Counted from the first letter of the stretch, positions 26,840-36,056 are shown. The stretch: 64,000 nucleotides of DNA from Desulfomonile tiedjei DSM 6799 (GCF_000266945.1 NC_018025.1:6390001-6454000); one strand, 5' to 3'. Notes: generated by a model not told the origin, from the sequence alone. Numbers and translations: made by a program.

Positions 26840-27247
26840 CTATTTTGGGTAATTGTTTTTAGTATTTTAGTGCCACCGGCATGCTTCATCTACTATTTGT
26901 TGACGACGAGCCAGGTGTCTATTTCCAACATGTCAGGCTCGGATGTTCGATTTGAAAAAGTCACGGTAGACGATCAGGTTATATGGGACCGACCTGAATT
27001 CGTCATCAGAACATACTCGAATCTGGACAAGCCTTATCTTGATCCGCATGGTGGAAGTATCTCTGCAGAGTTCCGGGCTCCCCGAAGAAAGGTTGAACTC
27101 AGACTGGTCGTCATCAATGAGATGCAAGAGAAAGAAATAGTCTCGAGCAAGCTCGATAATAGCCTAGGCCATTGCTCTTTTACTGCTACTTATCGTAAAG
27201 GTAAATTGGTCTGTAGTGACTGCTTAAACTATTTGGATTAGAGAAAA

Positions 27248-27835
27248 ATGTCAGACTATTTTGTTCATCCTAGGTATATGATATTGCGTCTGATTCCTTT
27301 GTCTCCAGCGCTTTTGTGTCTCTGGATCGTCTTGGGAGGCTCAATTGGATTGAGTCACGCCAATGATGTTCCGCTGCCTTTGGACCAACTGAATCATTCT
27401 TGGAATAATAATCGGCTGGAGTTGCTGGTTGGGAATTTTTTGTGCACAGTGATCATTGAATACCTGGTCATCTGGGCCTTTTTCGGGTGGTCCGGAAAAG
27501 CAGGAAAAGAACTTGTAGGCTGGGTTTTGTTCGTAAACGCGATCACAAATCCTGTGTCTCAAATGGACGCAGTCTTTTTTGCCAACTTGTACGGTTCCGA
27601 TAATAGTTCAGCATGGATCGCAATATGTGTCATGGAATTTGTCGTCGCGACGGTAGAGTTTAGCATGATGGCTTCGATATTTAGGCGGATGCACAGAAAT
27701 AAGGTGATCGATAACCCAGTGACAACGAAGCGCACAATACTGATGGTGCTTACCGCAAATGTGGCGAGTTTCTTATTTGGATTTATCGGACTTCTTTTCT
27801 TGTTAATCGAGGCGAACCCTTACTACGCTCACTAG
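27248..27835 (+). CDS. Polytopic membrane protein of unknown function (195 aa)
   Basis: Not recognised. It has an N-terminal hydrophobic segment with a signal-like end (LSHAND near residue 40), then about four further hydrophobic segments: 60-80 (LCTVIIEYLVIWAFFGW), 88-105, 120-145 and 170-190. Charged residues are concentrated in RRMHRNK. ATG 27248 is 6 bp after the stop of the interrupted gene, with GAGAAAA upstream. The pair looks like a two-gene unit of envelope proteins. A loss of function in the first gene could leave this one without its promoter, unless the IS supplies one. Confidence 0.75.
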   Translation: MSDYFVHPRYMILRLIPLSPALLCLWIVLGGSIGLSHANDVPLPLDQLNHSWNNNRLELLVGNFLCTVIIEYLVIWAFFGWSGKAGKELVGWVLFVNAITNPVSQMDAVFFANLYGSDNSSAWIAICVMEFVVATVEFSMMASIFRRMHRNKVIDNPVTTKRTILMVLTANVASFLFGFIGLLFLLIEANPYYAH

Positions 27836-28004
27836 GGTTTGGTTCGCTAAGGTTATGAGAGCAGGAAAATGACTCGATCGATGCGGTCCCCGTTGTTCAC
27901 CCTCATGCGACGCGGCTCCTGATAGCGAGGCTCGCCTCCCTCGATAAATCAACTTTCTAATATGGAATTGAAGAAATGCATTGCGTCGCGCCAGCCTGCT
28001 ATGC

Positions 28005-28586
28005 TTAAAAACCCATCTTTAACCGTATTTGATCCGAATTCTCCTTACTCGTTATTCTCGCCAGGAGTGCAAACGCCACTTCCATCGCCGTTGCCGGTGA
28101 CGTGGAAGTAATAACGTTCTCGTCCCACACAATCGGTTTGTCAATGACATGCGCCCCAAAACTGGCCAATTGTTTGCGCCGTATCCCTTCGAGCAGATGA
28201 TATGTGGTCGCTTGCCGCCCTTTGAGTATTCCACTGTTCGCGAGAGGAAGAGCGCCCACGCATATTGATGCGATCGGCTTCTCCATAGCGAAAAAACGAC
28301 GAATAAGGTCAGCCACCGGTTCGGAATATGCTTCCTCGTAGTAGCCGTGTGTCTCAAACCCGCCTGGCACAGCCAGCGCTTCAAAGTCTTCGGGATGTGC
28401 TTCCGACAAAAGCCGGTCCGGGATTACCCTTATCCCAAACGAGCCTTGGACTTCTTTTCGCAAGCCTACCGTCACAACGGCAACCTGTTCCGAACCATAG
28501 GCCCCGGACCAGCCTAATACATCGTAGAATGCTGCGGCTTCGTAGATCTCAAAGCCTTTGCACAACAACAGCAAGACTCTCTTCAT
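28005..28586 (-). CDS. DJ-1/PfpI superfamily protein
   Basis: A 193-residue class I glutamine-amidotransferase-like protein. The nucleophile elbow is ASICVGALPLA with C109, and the glutamate before it, E13 in GFEIYEAA, is conserved. The nucleotide-like segment LAVPGGFETHGYYEEAY is typical of DJ-1/PfpI chaperone, deglycase or isonitrile-hydratase-like members. It is cytosolic. Function within the family cannot be fixed from sequence. It stands alone, 350 bp from ThiC. Confidence 0.88.
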   Translation of the reverse strand: MKRVLLLLCKGFEIYEAAAFYDVLGWSGAYGSEQVAVVTVGLRKEVQGSFGIRVIPDRLLSEAHPEDFEALAVPGGFETHGYYEEAYSEPVADLIRRFFAMEKPIASICVGALPLANSGILKGRQATTYHLLEGIRRKQLASFGAHVIDKPIVWDENVITSTSPATAMEVAFALLARITSKENSDQIRLKMGF

Positions 28587-28936
28587 GACTTTGTCTCGAC
28601 ATGGAGGTGACTCTGTGTGTAAACCGCATTCATGCTCTTAGCAGGTGCCCCCATAAGCGGCAAGGGAAAACGTTGTTCCTCTGTAAGCTTCAGCTCGCGT
28701 AGGATGCGGGGAACGAAGCGAACCGTAGCAATCGCGATAAGGCTTTTCAATTTGCTGAGATGACCGAGGCAGTGGTGGTGCTTCTGTTCAGGCCGTAAAG
28801 TTACACGAACCACGCGGTTCCTGCCGGTCACAGCATTCCTCCACGGGCTGCGCAGTCTGGCGCTGAGAATCGTTTCACCATGCGGTTCGCTGCGCTCACC
28901 GGTCAAGCGTGGCTATGCCGTTGAGAACCGGCGAAC
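28587..28936. other. Intergenic region with degenerate repeats
   Basis: No gene seen. It contains GTAGGATGC...GAACGAAGCGAACCG (28692-28725) and GCGGTTCGCTGCGCTCACCGG (28872-28892), pieces related to the GAGCGAAGCGAA-type repeat at 24974-25222. Confidence 0.5.
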
Positions 28937-30310
28937 TCACAGCATATCAAGTTCCGTGTCGGCCTTGTAAGCGCAGAGATCTCCGCACATTGTGCATGTC
29001 TCATGGTTTTCTCTGCAAGTTCGGGCCCGTATTTCCTTGGCCAGCTCCGGGTCGAGTGCCAGCCTGATCTGATCCGGCCAGTTTCGGTCCTTCCTGGCAC
29101 GGCTCATCTGTTCGTCCCATTGCCATGCTCCAGGACGTTTCCTGACCAGGTCCGCAGCGTGCCCGGCAACTCTGGCGGCAAGCACTCCCATTCTCACGTC
29201 TTCCACGGACGGCAGGCCCAGGTGTTCGGACGGCGTGACATAGCACAGGAAATCAGCGCCGTTTGCAGCAGCTACCGCTCCGCCGATTGCAGACGTGATG
29301 TGATCCAATCCCGGAGCAATATCAGTCACGAGAGGACCCAGCACATAGAACGGAGCGTCATCACAGAGCTTTTTCTGAAGCTGCATCTGAGAGGCTACCT
29401 GATCCAGAGGCACGTGGCCGGGGCCTTCGATGATTGCCTGTACACCTTTTGCTCTGGCTCTTCGGCACAGGTCTCCCAGCGTGATGAGTTCCTCGACTTG
29501 TGCTGCATCCAGAGAATCCGCGATTGCACCGGGTCTCAGGCCGTCGCCAAGGCTGATCACCATGTTGTACTGTTTGCAGATGTCCAGAACTTCGTCATAC
29601 TGTTCATAGAGCGGATTTTCCGCTTTGTTGGCCCTCATCCAGCGGGCAAGAAAGCTGCCGCCTCTGCTCACGATACCGCACACTCTGGGCTTTGCCGTCA
29701 GATGCTCCAGTGCTTTCAGCGTCACTCCGCAATGAACGGTAACGAAACTGATCCCGTCCTCACCGTGGAGCCGTATGGCGTCGAGCATTTCTTTGGGCTC
29801 CATCTTTTCGGCCCCTTGCCTCAGGCGCAGTGACTGGACTATGGCTTCGTAGATGGGTACAGACCCAACCGGGACAGACGATTCGGAAATGATCTTGCGC
29901 CGAACGCTTCGTAAGTCACCGCCGGTGGAGAGGTCCATCACGGCATCGGTGCCGGCTTTTATAGAAGCTTCGAGTTTCCTGAGTTCAAAATCCTCGTCGT
30001 GCAGGTCGCTTGACGTTCCGATATTGGCATTCACCTTGACCTTGAGCTTTTCTCCTACTGCAACGGATTTTCCCGATGGAGGAGCCTTAAAGACCGCCAG
30101 TCGGCCATGTTCAAAATCATGGTAAAGGGCTTCCGGGTCTGTGGCTTCTTCGAGCGCTATTTGCTTCAACAATTCCTTCAATGCAAACTCCATATCTTTC
30201 GGGCTTTTCAACCCGTTCTCAACAACTGTCAAGACTGTCTTTGTGCGATCGTTTTCTCCGAGGATCGCAGCGTCGTCATTATAGAAAGTACGCGAATACT
30301 TGTCCATCAT
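28937..30310 (-). CDS. ThiC-family radical SAM enzyme (phosphomethylpyrimidine synthase or paralogue)
   Basis: A 457-residue member of the ThiC family, whose archetype converts aminoimidazole ribotide to hydroxymethylpyrimidine phosphate. Conserved blocks are visible: VKVNANIGTSSD, DAVMDLSTGGD, VGSVPIYEA, DGISFVTVHCGVT, VSRGGSF, ISLGDGLRPGA, IIEGPGHVPLDQ, GPLVTDIAPG and HITSAIGGA. The C-terminal [4Fe-4S] cysteines are C-x2-C-x3-C in CTMCGDLC. The N-terminal ~75 residues are unusual. BzaF/BzaA-type enzymes that make 5-hydroxybenzimidazole for B12 belong to the same family, so the gene could be thiC or bzaF. No TPP or B12 riboswitch is seen upstream. It follows the LivK-like gene by 22 bp. The start ATG 30310 lacks a strong ribosome site. 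Confidence 0.85.
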   Translation of the reverse strand: MMDKYSRTFYNDDAAILGENDRTKTVLTVVENGLKSPKDMEFALKELLKQIALEEATDPEALYHDFEHGRLAVFKAPPSGKSVAVGEKLKVKVNANIGTSSDLHDEDFELRKLEASIKAGTDAVMDLSTGGDLRSVRRKIISESSVPVGSVPIYEAIVQSLRLRQGAEKMEPKEMLDAIRLHGEDGISFVTVHCGVTLKALEHLTAKPRVCGIVSRGGSFLARWMRANKAENPLYEQYDEVLDICKQYNMVISLGDGLRPGAIADSLDAAQVEELITLGDLCRRARAKGVQAIIEGPGHVPLDQVASQMQLQKKLCDDAPFYVLGPLVTDIAPGLDHITSAIGGAVAAANGADFLCYVTPSEHLGLPSVEDVRMGVLAARVAGHAADLVRKRPGAWQWDEQMSRARKDRNWPDQIRLALDPELAKEIRARTCRENHETCTMCGDLCAYKADTELDML

Positions 30311-30332
30311 TCAAACTGCGGACACAAACGCA

Positions 30333-31481
30333 TCAATGTCCAGCTTTCCACGTCTCTATAACCGAGTATTCACCATTCTTTATGCCTATTATGGAAATTG
30401 GTTTGATCGGCGCGCGGTTCGGCCGGGCATAGGAAATTTCTCCTGTCACCCCCGGGAAAGTGCGAGTCTCGTACAGGGCTTTCAGAAGTGGATCCAGAGA
30501 AACTGAATTTGCCCGCTTTATCGCATCCGCGAGGAGATTCAAAGCATCAAAGCCCAACGCGGCAAAGGCGTTTTCCGGTTTCATCCCGTACTCTTTCTTA
30601 TATTCTTCAATAAAAGCCAGCACTTCAGGTCTGTTTTGCCCCCTGTATGAATGCGTCGAAAAGTAAATCCCATTTGCAATCTTAGGCGAGGGCAACTGCT
30701 TTACAAGATCGCTGTCAAATCCGTCTCCACTCAGTATGGGAGCCGTCACTCCGGATTGTCTTATTTGTGCCACTGCTGTGGCTGCTTCGCCTGGAGCCGC
30801 GGAGACAAATATTGCATCTGGTACGGCATTGAGGGCCTTCAGGCGTTTTACGTGCGGGGCAAAGTCTTTTGTGCCGGCTTTGAACACATCTTGTGCAATC
30901 AACTGACCACCCGTTCTTGCGAGGCTCTCTTTGAAATATTCGGCGAGATCACGGGTGAAATCAGTCGATACATCGGTCCACAGGACGAAGCGCTTCGCTT
31001 TCAGATATTTCACGGCAAAATCGGCCATAGCTGCGGCTTGCTCATCATCACCGTACGCAGTCATCAAGAGACTGGGACCGACATCCCGGGGAAGATTCGG
31101 ATCGGTTGCACCGGAAGTGATGAAGGGAATTCCGCGTTTAGCAAACTCAGGGCCTGCTGCCAGCACGTACGTGGTGTCACCGTATCCGATACCTGCAACA
31201 ATTCCTTGTTCTAATGCTTCAAACGCTCCTTCCGCTGCCGCTGTGGGGTCGGAACGCGAATCGATGACGATCAATTTCAGTTTTCTTCCGAGCAGCCCCC
31301 CGGCAGCATTGATCCGAATGGCTGCAAGCTGTGCGCCCCTGAAACCTGGAGCGTCAATGGATGCCATGTCTCCGGTAAGATTGAAAAGCAGTGCCACTTT
31401 GATAGGTTGTTCGGCAGCCTCACCGCGCATCGGGCTCCAAAAGATGATAAGCAGTGTGAATATCCAGAAGAAGTGCTTCAT
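30333..31481 (-). CDS. LivK-like periplasmic binding protein
   Basis: A 382-residue type I periplasmic binding protein with a signal peptide (MKHFFWIFTLLIIFW...GEAAE) after a strong AAGGAGGAG site at correct spacing. The mature start IKVALLFNLTGDMASIDAPG and GRKLKLIVIDSRSDP are typical of the family. It differs strongly from LivK at 7478. No permease or ATPase is adjacent; instead a ThiC-family gene follows at 22 bp on the same strand. It might bind a pyrimidine or benzimidazole-related molecule, or serve the liv transporter (both inference). Confidence 0.87.
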   Translation of the reverse strand: MKHFFWIFTLLIIFWSPMRGEAAEQPIKVALLFNLTGDMASIDAPGFRGAQLAAIRINAAGGLLGRKLKLIVIDSRSDPTAAAEGAFEALEQGIVAGIGYGDTTYVLAAGPEFAKRGIPFITSGATDPNLPRDVGPSLLMTAYGDDEQAAAMADFAVKYLKAKRFVLWTDVSTDFTRDLAEYFKESLARTGGQLIAQDVFKAGTKDFAPHVKRLKALNAVPDAIFVSAAPGEAATAVAQIRQSGVTAPILSGDGFDSDLVKQLPSPKIANGIYFSTHSYRGQNRPEVLAFIEEYKKEYGMKPENAFAALGFDALNLLADAIKRANSVSLDPLLKALYETRTFPGVTGEISYARPNRAPIKPISIIGIKNGEYSVIETWKAGH

Positions 31482-31742
31482 GTTTGCTCCTCCTTAAAGT
31501 GCCTGAAGTCCGGGCGCTAGAATGTGTCACATTTAACGAATTTTCAAAAGAGGGTCTTCAAAAAAATGTAGAAAACGGACTTCCACTCCTCCCCGTTGGG
31601 CAAAGAGACCTGCGCCCGCAAAGTGCACGGCATATGAACTTTTGATTGACAGCAATCAAGCCATAACATACGATTTTAAATAGACCTGCAGTTCCTAAAC
31701 CCCTTTCTCCTATAATTCTATTTGTTTGTCCAGGAGGCTGAA

Positions 31743-32996
31743 ATGTTTTGTTCAGAGAATTCCAGCTCAGTTACGAATGCTTTTGCCGTGGACAGGCGCA
31801 TGCTCCTGGAGCAGTTGGAGGACAGAATTGTCCTTGATGGAGCAGTAGCGGATGCGCCTGATGTGCAGGAACAACAAGCCCAAGCTGAACAGGTCGATAA
31901 TCTCGGCTGGGTCTATGTCGATAACGGCTGGTGGTACAACGATGACGGTCAAGGCTGGTGGTTTAACCAAAACACGAACTGGTGGTGGAACGAACAGACC
32001 CAGTGGTGGTTTTCGGACTCACAGGCAGGGTTGAACCAATGGTACCACGGGCAGCATGAATATTATATGCAGCGGATCGATACCGGTACATGGATTTGGT
32101 TTGATGACATTCATCAGTTCCAGCCCGGTGGCCAATGGGAAGCAATGTTTACATGGCGATTCGATCCGAATCTGCACAAGTACTACTACAATGATTGGAA
32201 TGGGTCATTTGTGTACTACTGCAATTTTGATGGATCCAACAATTATTGGGTTATAGATCCAAACGAATACTGGTATTGGGATCACATCCAAGGAGATTGG
32301 TATTGGACAAATCCCTCCACTCAAGCCTGGGAAATAACATACGATCAAACTTTTACCGTAACAAATCATTTTGGCGAAACAATTGATGTTTATCTCAAGT
32401 TTGCTCACTTGAATTGGGTAGAGTATGATACGACGGCCTTTTCAGGTTTTACCCAGCAAGCCGATCCCGATACTTGGATCTACCAAAACCTGGGTGCAAA
32501 TGCCTCTGCAACCATAACTTTTCACCATGTCCACAGGCTCAGTGGCTCTTCCATAGAATTTGCGCCTCAAGGACAAGTCTTGGACGACCATGTCCAAACT
32601 CGATTTGAATGGACTTTACACGCCAATGATGGCACGCAACCCCATGCGAGGGATGTCTACAATCTCAGCCTGGTCAACGGATATAATGGCGGGATGCGCA
32701 TAACCCCGACCACCGGCACAACCATAGAGGTCTTGAATGCAACAGGCAACCAGAACGCTCTGGGCGTTTACGGTTTAGGTTGCGATACGCAACAAGCGGC
32801 CGTCAGTCCGCCGTATGATTACTATAAGAATAGCGATAATTCCTATTACTACGAAGCTCATCCTTCAAGTATAGGCGTCGAGATTTACCAGCAGGCCGGA
32901 CCGACGAATTTCACAGTGGAAATTCTCCCCAATACGGGTTTTGATTTTCATTGGAAAGATCACTCGAACCCACCACTTCCGTACTATCCCGAATAG
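31743..32996 (+). CDS. Trp/Tyr-rich extracellular-type protein with a possible thaumatin-like C-terminus
   Basis: A 417-residue protein; ATG 31743 has an AGGAGG site. The N-terminus holds MLLEQLEDRIVLDGAV (residues ~20-35), resembling LEPR-XLL surface-targeting motifs, with no classical signal peptide. Residues ~50-205 are extraordinarily aromatic: about 22 Trp and many Tyr in degenerate units such as GWWYNDDGQGWWF and YWYWDHIQGDWYW. The last ~210 residues have beta-rich sequence. FTVTNHFGETIDVYLKF and DVYNLSLVNGYNGGMRITP resemble the thaumatin-like signature (D-x-Y-x-x-S-L-V-D-G-Y), though the conserved cysteine pattern is missing. It probably acts at the surface in binding carbohydrate or matrix. 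It stands alone, with a hairpin at 33037 after it. Confidence 0.8.
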   Translation: MFCSENSSSVTNAFAVDRRMLLEQLEDRIVLDGAVADAPDVQEQQAQAEQVDNLGWVYVDNGWWYNDDGQGWWFNQNTNWWWNEQTQWWFSDSQAGLNQWYHGQHEYYMQRIDTGTWIWFDDIHQFQPGGQWEAMFTWRFDPNLHKYYYNDWNGSFVYYCNFDGSNNYWVIDPNEYWYWDHIQGDWYWTNPSTQAWEITYDQTFTVTNHFGETIDVYLKFAHLNWVEYDTTAFSGFTQQADPDTWIYQNLGANASATITFHHVHRLSGSSIEFAPQGQVLDDHVQTRFEWTLHANDGTQPHARDVYNLSLVNGYNGGMRITPTTGTTIEVLNATGNQNALGVYGLGCDTQQAAVSPPYDYYKNSDNSYYYEAHPSSIGVEIYQQAGPTNFTVEILPNTGFDFHWKDHSNPPLPYYPE

Positions 32997-33036
32997 GTAC
33001 ATCTCACGGTCACGGAAGTATTTAAGTATCGCAGAA

Positions 33037-33054
33037 CCGGCCTCAGCGCCGGTC
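33037..33054. terminator. Small hairpin between convergent genes
   Basis: ACCGGC-CTCAGC-GCCGGT between the convergent aromatic-rich and DUF1579 genes. There is no T-run, so weak evidence. Confidence 0.35.
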
Positions 33055-33097
33055 CTGCCCATCAAGCCGCAACGACTCCCGTTCTTGCAAGCCCTCG

Positions 33098-33652
33098 CTA
33101 TTTCCGGGTGACGGTCATTACCATCACTTTCTCTTCGGTGCCTCCTTTGGGTGTGATGTACATTTCGTATTTCATGTTATTCTCATCCACGATGGTGGTC
33201 ACACTGCGCCACACAATAGGACCTCTGACCGGATCGTCAAGGGAGCTTTCCTGAGTTATGATTTTACCGTCTTCACTGGCCGTACCTTCAAAATAGTAGA
33301 TACCGGTGCTCATGGAATCGATCCAGGTAGACACATACTTTTTCGTATGATTGTCATAGCCTATGAGGTTTATCCCTGTGAATGTATCGCCCATCATCTC
33401 TCCGGTATACTCCTGCTGCAAGTAACGTCCGCCAAGGAGCATCTTCTGCTCGCAGGTTCCTGTGCTTTCCATAGCAGGCTGGTCGGGTCCCATCCATGCT
33501 GTGGTTTTCGTAGTCCAGCTTCCCGCCAGAGAAGCAAGCATTTTATGAGGCGCAGTCAGCTTTGCTTTTTCCCTGTAAATCTCCATTGCCGCGTGCATAT
33601 CTATATTGTGATGAATATTTTGAGATGATTCAATATCAGTGGAAGTTGCCAT
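33098..33652 (-). CDS. DUF1579 family protein
   Basis: A 184-residue soluble protein of the DUF1579 family. It has the family's HKMLASLAGSWTTKTTAWMGPD opening at about 35-60, EGTCEQ-like ESTGTCEQKMLLGGRYLQQEY, GINLIGYDNHTKKYVSTWIDS and a C-terminal MVMTVTRK. The start is at ATG 33652 (MATSTD) because AAAGGA is correctly spaced; the upstream ATG 33664 overlaps that site. Function is unknown; the fold is thought to be a beta-barrel. It is convergent with the aromatic-rich gene. Confidence 0.85.
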   Translation of the reverse strand: MATSTDIESSQNIHHNIDMHAAMEIYREKAKLTAPHKMLASLAGSWTTKTTAWMGPDQPAMESTGTCEQKMLLGGRYLQQEYTGEMMGDTFTGINLIGYDNHTKKYVSTWIDSMSTGIYYFEGTASEDGKIITQESSLDDPVRGPIVWRSVTTIVDENNMKYEMYITPKGGTEEKVMVMTVTRK

Positions 33653-33848
33653 GTTAATTTCCATCCTTTCTTCTTTTTCTCAAGAAAAACATAATCACTT
33701 CTTTCATCTTACAAAATGATATATGAGGTGGGGAATTACAGTGGTATTTGCAATTGGTGGTCCTAACAAAATAGAATATGGAATAAATCCGATTCACACA
33801 TGGTTCATTTCCAAGCCTCGAGGAATTCTCAAGGCTTGGAATGCTATT

Positions 33849-34016
33849 TCAGAGGACTGCGCGTCCTCCAAAAACAAGTGATACTACAAACAGTATGAGA
33901 AAAACCAGAAACACGACTTTAGCAATTCCGGCTACAGCGGCTCCCGCAATTCCCAGGAAGCCGAGGAATCCAGCAATCAAAGCTATAATTAACAGTGTTA
34001 TGGCTAAACCTAGCAT
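33849..34016 (-). CDS. DUF1328-like small membrane protein (55 aa)
   Basis: A 55-residue protein of which nearly every residue is hydrophobic or small: it starts [20 protein letters not shown] and ends FGGRAVL, with [15 protein letters not shown] in the middle. Length and pattern fit the DUF1328 (YtjA) family of two-helix membrane proteins. GAGAAAG lies upstream of ATG 34016. It stands alone between the DUF1579 gene and the acyl-CoA transferase gene. Role unknown; related proteins are stress-associated. Confidence 0.78.
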   Translation of the reverse strand: MLGLAITLLIIALIAGFLGFLGIAGAAVAGIAKVVFLVFLILFVVSLVFGGRAVL

Positions 34017-34148
34017 TGTATTGGTCTTTCTCAGTCTCTATGATCGACGGAGACGTACTATCTCCACACCATAAGATGCAATGTTTCCGAATTCGATTCC
34101 ACGAAAATGGCGAATCGCACAAGAATCGTCGGAATATAAGGCTACGTC

Positions 34149-36056
34149 TTAATTGTCGTCGCCGCTTGGGATGACCGGGACAGAGCCGTGGGTATCTGTA
34201 TTCTCCGGTTTCTTCAACTGATCGAATCTCCATTTGTAACTTAATATACCGATATCAGCAGTTTTCTCAGTAACATAGGGAACTCTATTGAATATGTCCT
34301 GCATCGGAAGGTTGGACACCAGAACATCCGCTTTGAATCCAGGGACCCCACGCTCTTGAGCAATTTCGGTAAGATAGTTCAAGAGAAAAGTGGCAATGCC
34401 TCTGCCATGATATTTCTCGTCGACCATGAACGCCACTTCAGGAAATGGGTTATCTTTTTCAAACATATATCGCGCCTCTGCGATAATTCGTCTGTCCTCT
34501 CGAGGACCGATGGTAACCACAATGGAAAGACCGTCTTCATCTCTTAAATTGACATACTTCTGAAGGTTGTCATGAGGCATGCTTTTCCTACGGCCGAAGT
34601 ATCTGAAATATACGGCTCTCTCAGAAAGATGATAAAAAAGATCTCTCATCATGGATTCGTCGGTAGGCTTGATTACCCGAACCCGACCCACAAGATCTCC
34701 TTTAAATGTTCGGTCCATGCGCACCCGTTCTCGCAATTCGTGAGAAACCGTGCGAAACGGGAATTGGTTTTTTCCTACATACCCCAATTTTCGTGCTTCT
34801 TCCATGAGGTGATCGCGGTGATCCGGATGCGCTATTTCAATGATTGCCAATGCCCTTTCTCGAATCGATTTGCCACCCAGGTATGCTGTTCCGTACTCAG
34901 TGACGATAAAATTCGCTTCTCCCGTGTTCATAAGAACCGCAGATCTCGGTTCGAACGCAGGAACCAGTGATGATTTGCCGCTTTCCGGAGAAATGGAGCG
35001 AAGACAGATTATGGATCTTCCTCCGTTAGAGAGGTTAGCTCCCCTCATAAAGTCTCGATCTCCACCCGATCCCTTAATATAGTTGGCTGCTGAACGCCCT
35101 TGTCTAATCTGGCCGCGCAAATCTATTTCCACGGCAAGGTTGATTGCTGTCACGCGGTCGTTTAGTCCTATGAAGCCCGGTCTCAGGATCATGTCGGAAG
35201 GATACAGCTCCACTAAATCGTTATCATGAATAAAGTCGTACAACTTGCTGCTTCCAATACAACACGTAGCGAGAGACTTGCCACGATAGAGTTTCTTGGT
35301 TTCATTGGTAATTACCCCTGCCTCGGTAAGTTCCATGAATCCGTCTGTATAGATTTCCGAATGCACCCCCAGATTACGACGATCTTTCAAGTGGTTCGTG
35401 AGTCCCCTGGGTGCACCTGCGAATCCAAATTGCAGTATTGCACCGTCTTCCACCAATTCGGCGCAATAGCGACCTATTACGCTTGCAGAATCGCTGAATA
35501 CATCCTGAGAGAATTCAAAAAGGTCGTCTTCTGCAACAACAATGAAGTCGATACGATCGCCCACAATTACCGTGTCCCCACGGGTGCGGGGTATCCTGGG
35601 ATTGACCTGAGCGATCACCACGCGAGCGGATTCCAGAGCGGCAAGAGTAACATCCACCGAAAGACCCAAACTGAAGCGCCCGAACCTGTCAGGGCTGGAG
35701 ACCTGAACAATCGCGACATCGATGGGAATTCGGCGATTCCGAAAAAATCCGGGTATTTGAGAGTGATATAATGGCACATAGTCGCTTACAGACGGTTCCG
35801 CTAGATCGCCTCCTATAAAAAAGCTCTTCATTCTGAATCTGGTCGGCTGTGCTTTTGTAAGAGACTCTGCCCGACGACCGTGCATGAATTGGATGATTTC
35901 GATATCGTCCAGGTGCGAAGATCGCAGAGCATCAATGATCATCCCCGGTTCCGAACACAAGCTGCCCAAGTATACCCGGTCACCGTTTTTCAAGTGGGAA
36001 ACGGCTTCCTTTGCATCGACTATTTTTGAAGAATACTTCTCTTTCCACAATTCCAT
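34149..36056 (-). CDS. Acyl-CoA transferase/hydrolase fused to a GNAT acetyltransferase
   Basis: A 635-residue fusion. Residues ~5-435 form a class I CoA transferase of the acetyl-CoA hydrolase/4-hydroxybutyrate CoA-transferase type. The glutamate expected to carry the CoA is E234 in GVHSEIYTDGF, and FIVTEYGTAYLGGKS lies near the domain end. Residues ~465-620 form a GNAT domain with the acetyl-CoA loop HGRGIATFLL. Such fusions occur in anaerobes; the GNAT part may acetylate a protein or sense acetyl-CoA. A GAGGAGAC site precedes ATG 36056. The gene is divergent from pta-ackA across 586 bp, which suggests shared acetyl-CoA metabolism. Confidence 0.9.
   Translation of the reverse strand: MELWKEKYSSKIVDAKEAVSHLKNGDRVYLGSLCSEPGMIIDALRSSHLDDIEIIQFMHGRRAESLTKAQPTRFRMKSFFIGGDLAEPSVSDYVPLYHSQIPGFFRNRRIPIDVAIVQVSSPDRFGRFSLGLSVDVTLAALESARVVIAQVNPRIPRTRGDTVIVGDRIDFIVVAEDDLFEFSQDVFSDSASVIGRYCAELVEDGAILQFGFAGAPRGLTNHLKDRRNLGVHSEIYTDGFMELTEAGVITNETKKLYRGKSLATCCIGSSKLYDFIHDNDLVELYPSDMILRPGFIGLNDRVTAINLAVEIDLRGQIRQGRSAANYIKGSGGDRDFMRGANLSNGGRSIICLRSISPESGKSSLVPAFEPRSAVLMNTGEANFIVTEYGTAYLGGKSIRERALAIIEIAHPDHRDHLMEEARKLGYVGKNQFPFRTVSHELRERVRMDRTFKGDLVGRVRVIKPTDESMMRDLFYHLSERAVYFRYFGRRKSMPHDNLQKYVNLRDEDGLSIVVTIGPREDRRIIAEARYMFEKDNPFPEVAFMVDEKYHGRGIATFLLNYLTEIAQERGVPGFKADVLVSNLPMQDIFNRVPYVTEKTADIGILSYKWRFDQLKKPENTDTHGSVPVIPSGDDN

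Larger units (their letters stand above)
25271..27241 (+). pseudogene. Small membrane-protein gene interrupted by an insertion sequence
   Basis: ATG 25271 (AGGA site upstream) opens MKSNSEQRPKPMWKKALIGV and enters a hydrophobic segment, where the IS begins. Removing 25357-26847 (the IS plus one copy of the 8-bp duplication CTATTTTG) rejoins codon 29 in frame with 26848 onward. This restores a 159-residue protein ending at 27241. The rebuilt protein has a basic N-terminus and one strong transmembrane segment (about 16-46) split by the insertion. An extracytoplasmic-looking domain of about 110 residues follows, with a C-terminal CSDCLNYLD. I do not recognise the family. The next gene starts 6 bp downstream, so both were one transcript before insertion. 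Confidence 0.85.

Noticed and set aside
26368-26862. 164-aa plus-strand ORF overlapping IS copy 1
   Set aside because: Antisense shadow of the transposase gene; the same ORF occurs in copy 2.
31482-31742. Search for a TPP or cobalamin riboswitch ahead of the LivK-like/ThiC pair
   Set aside because: No conserved TPP or B12 box core was found on either strand.
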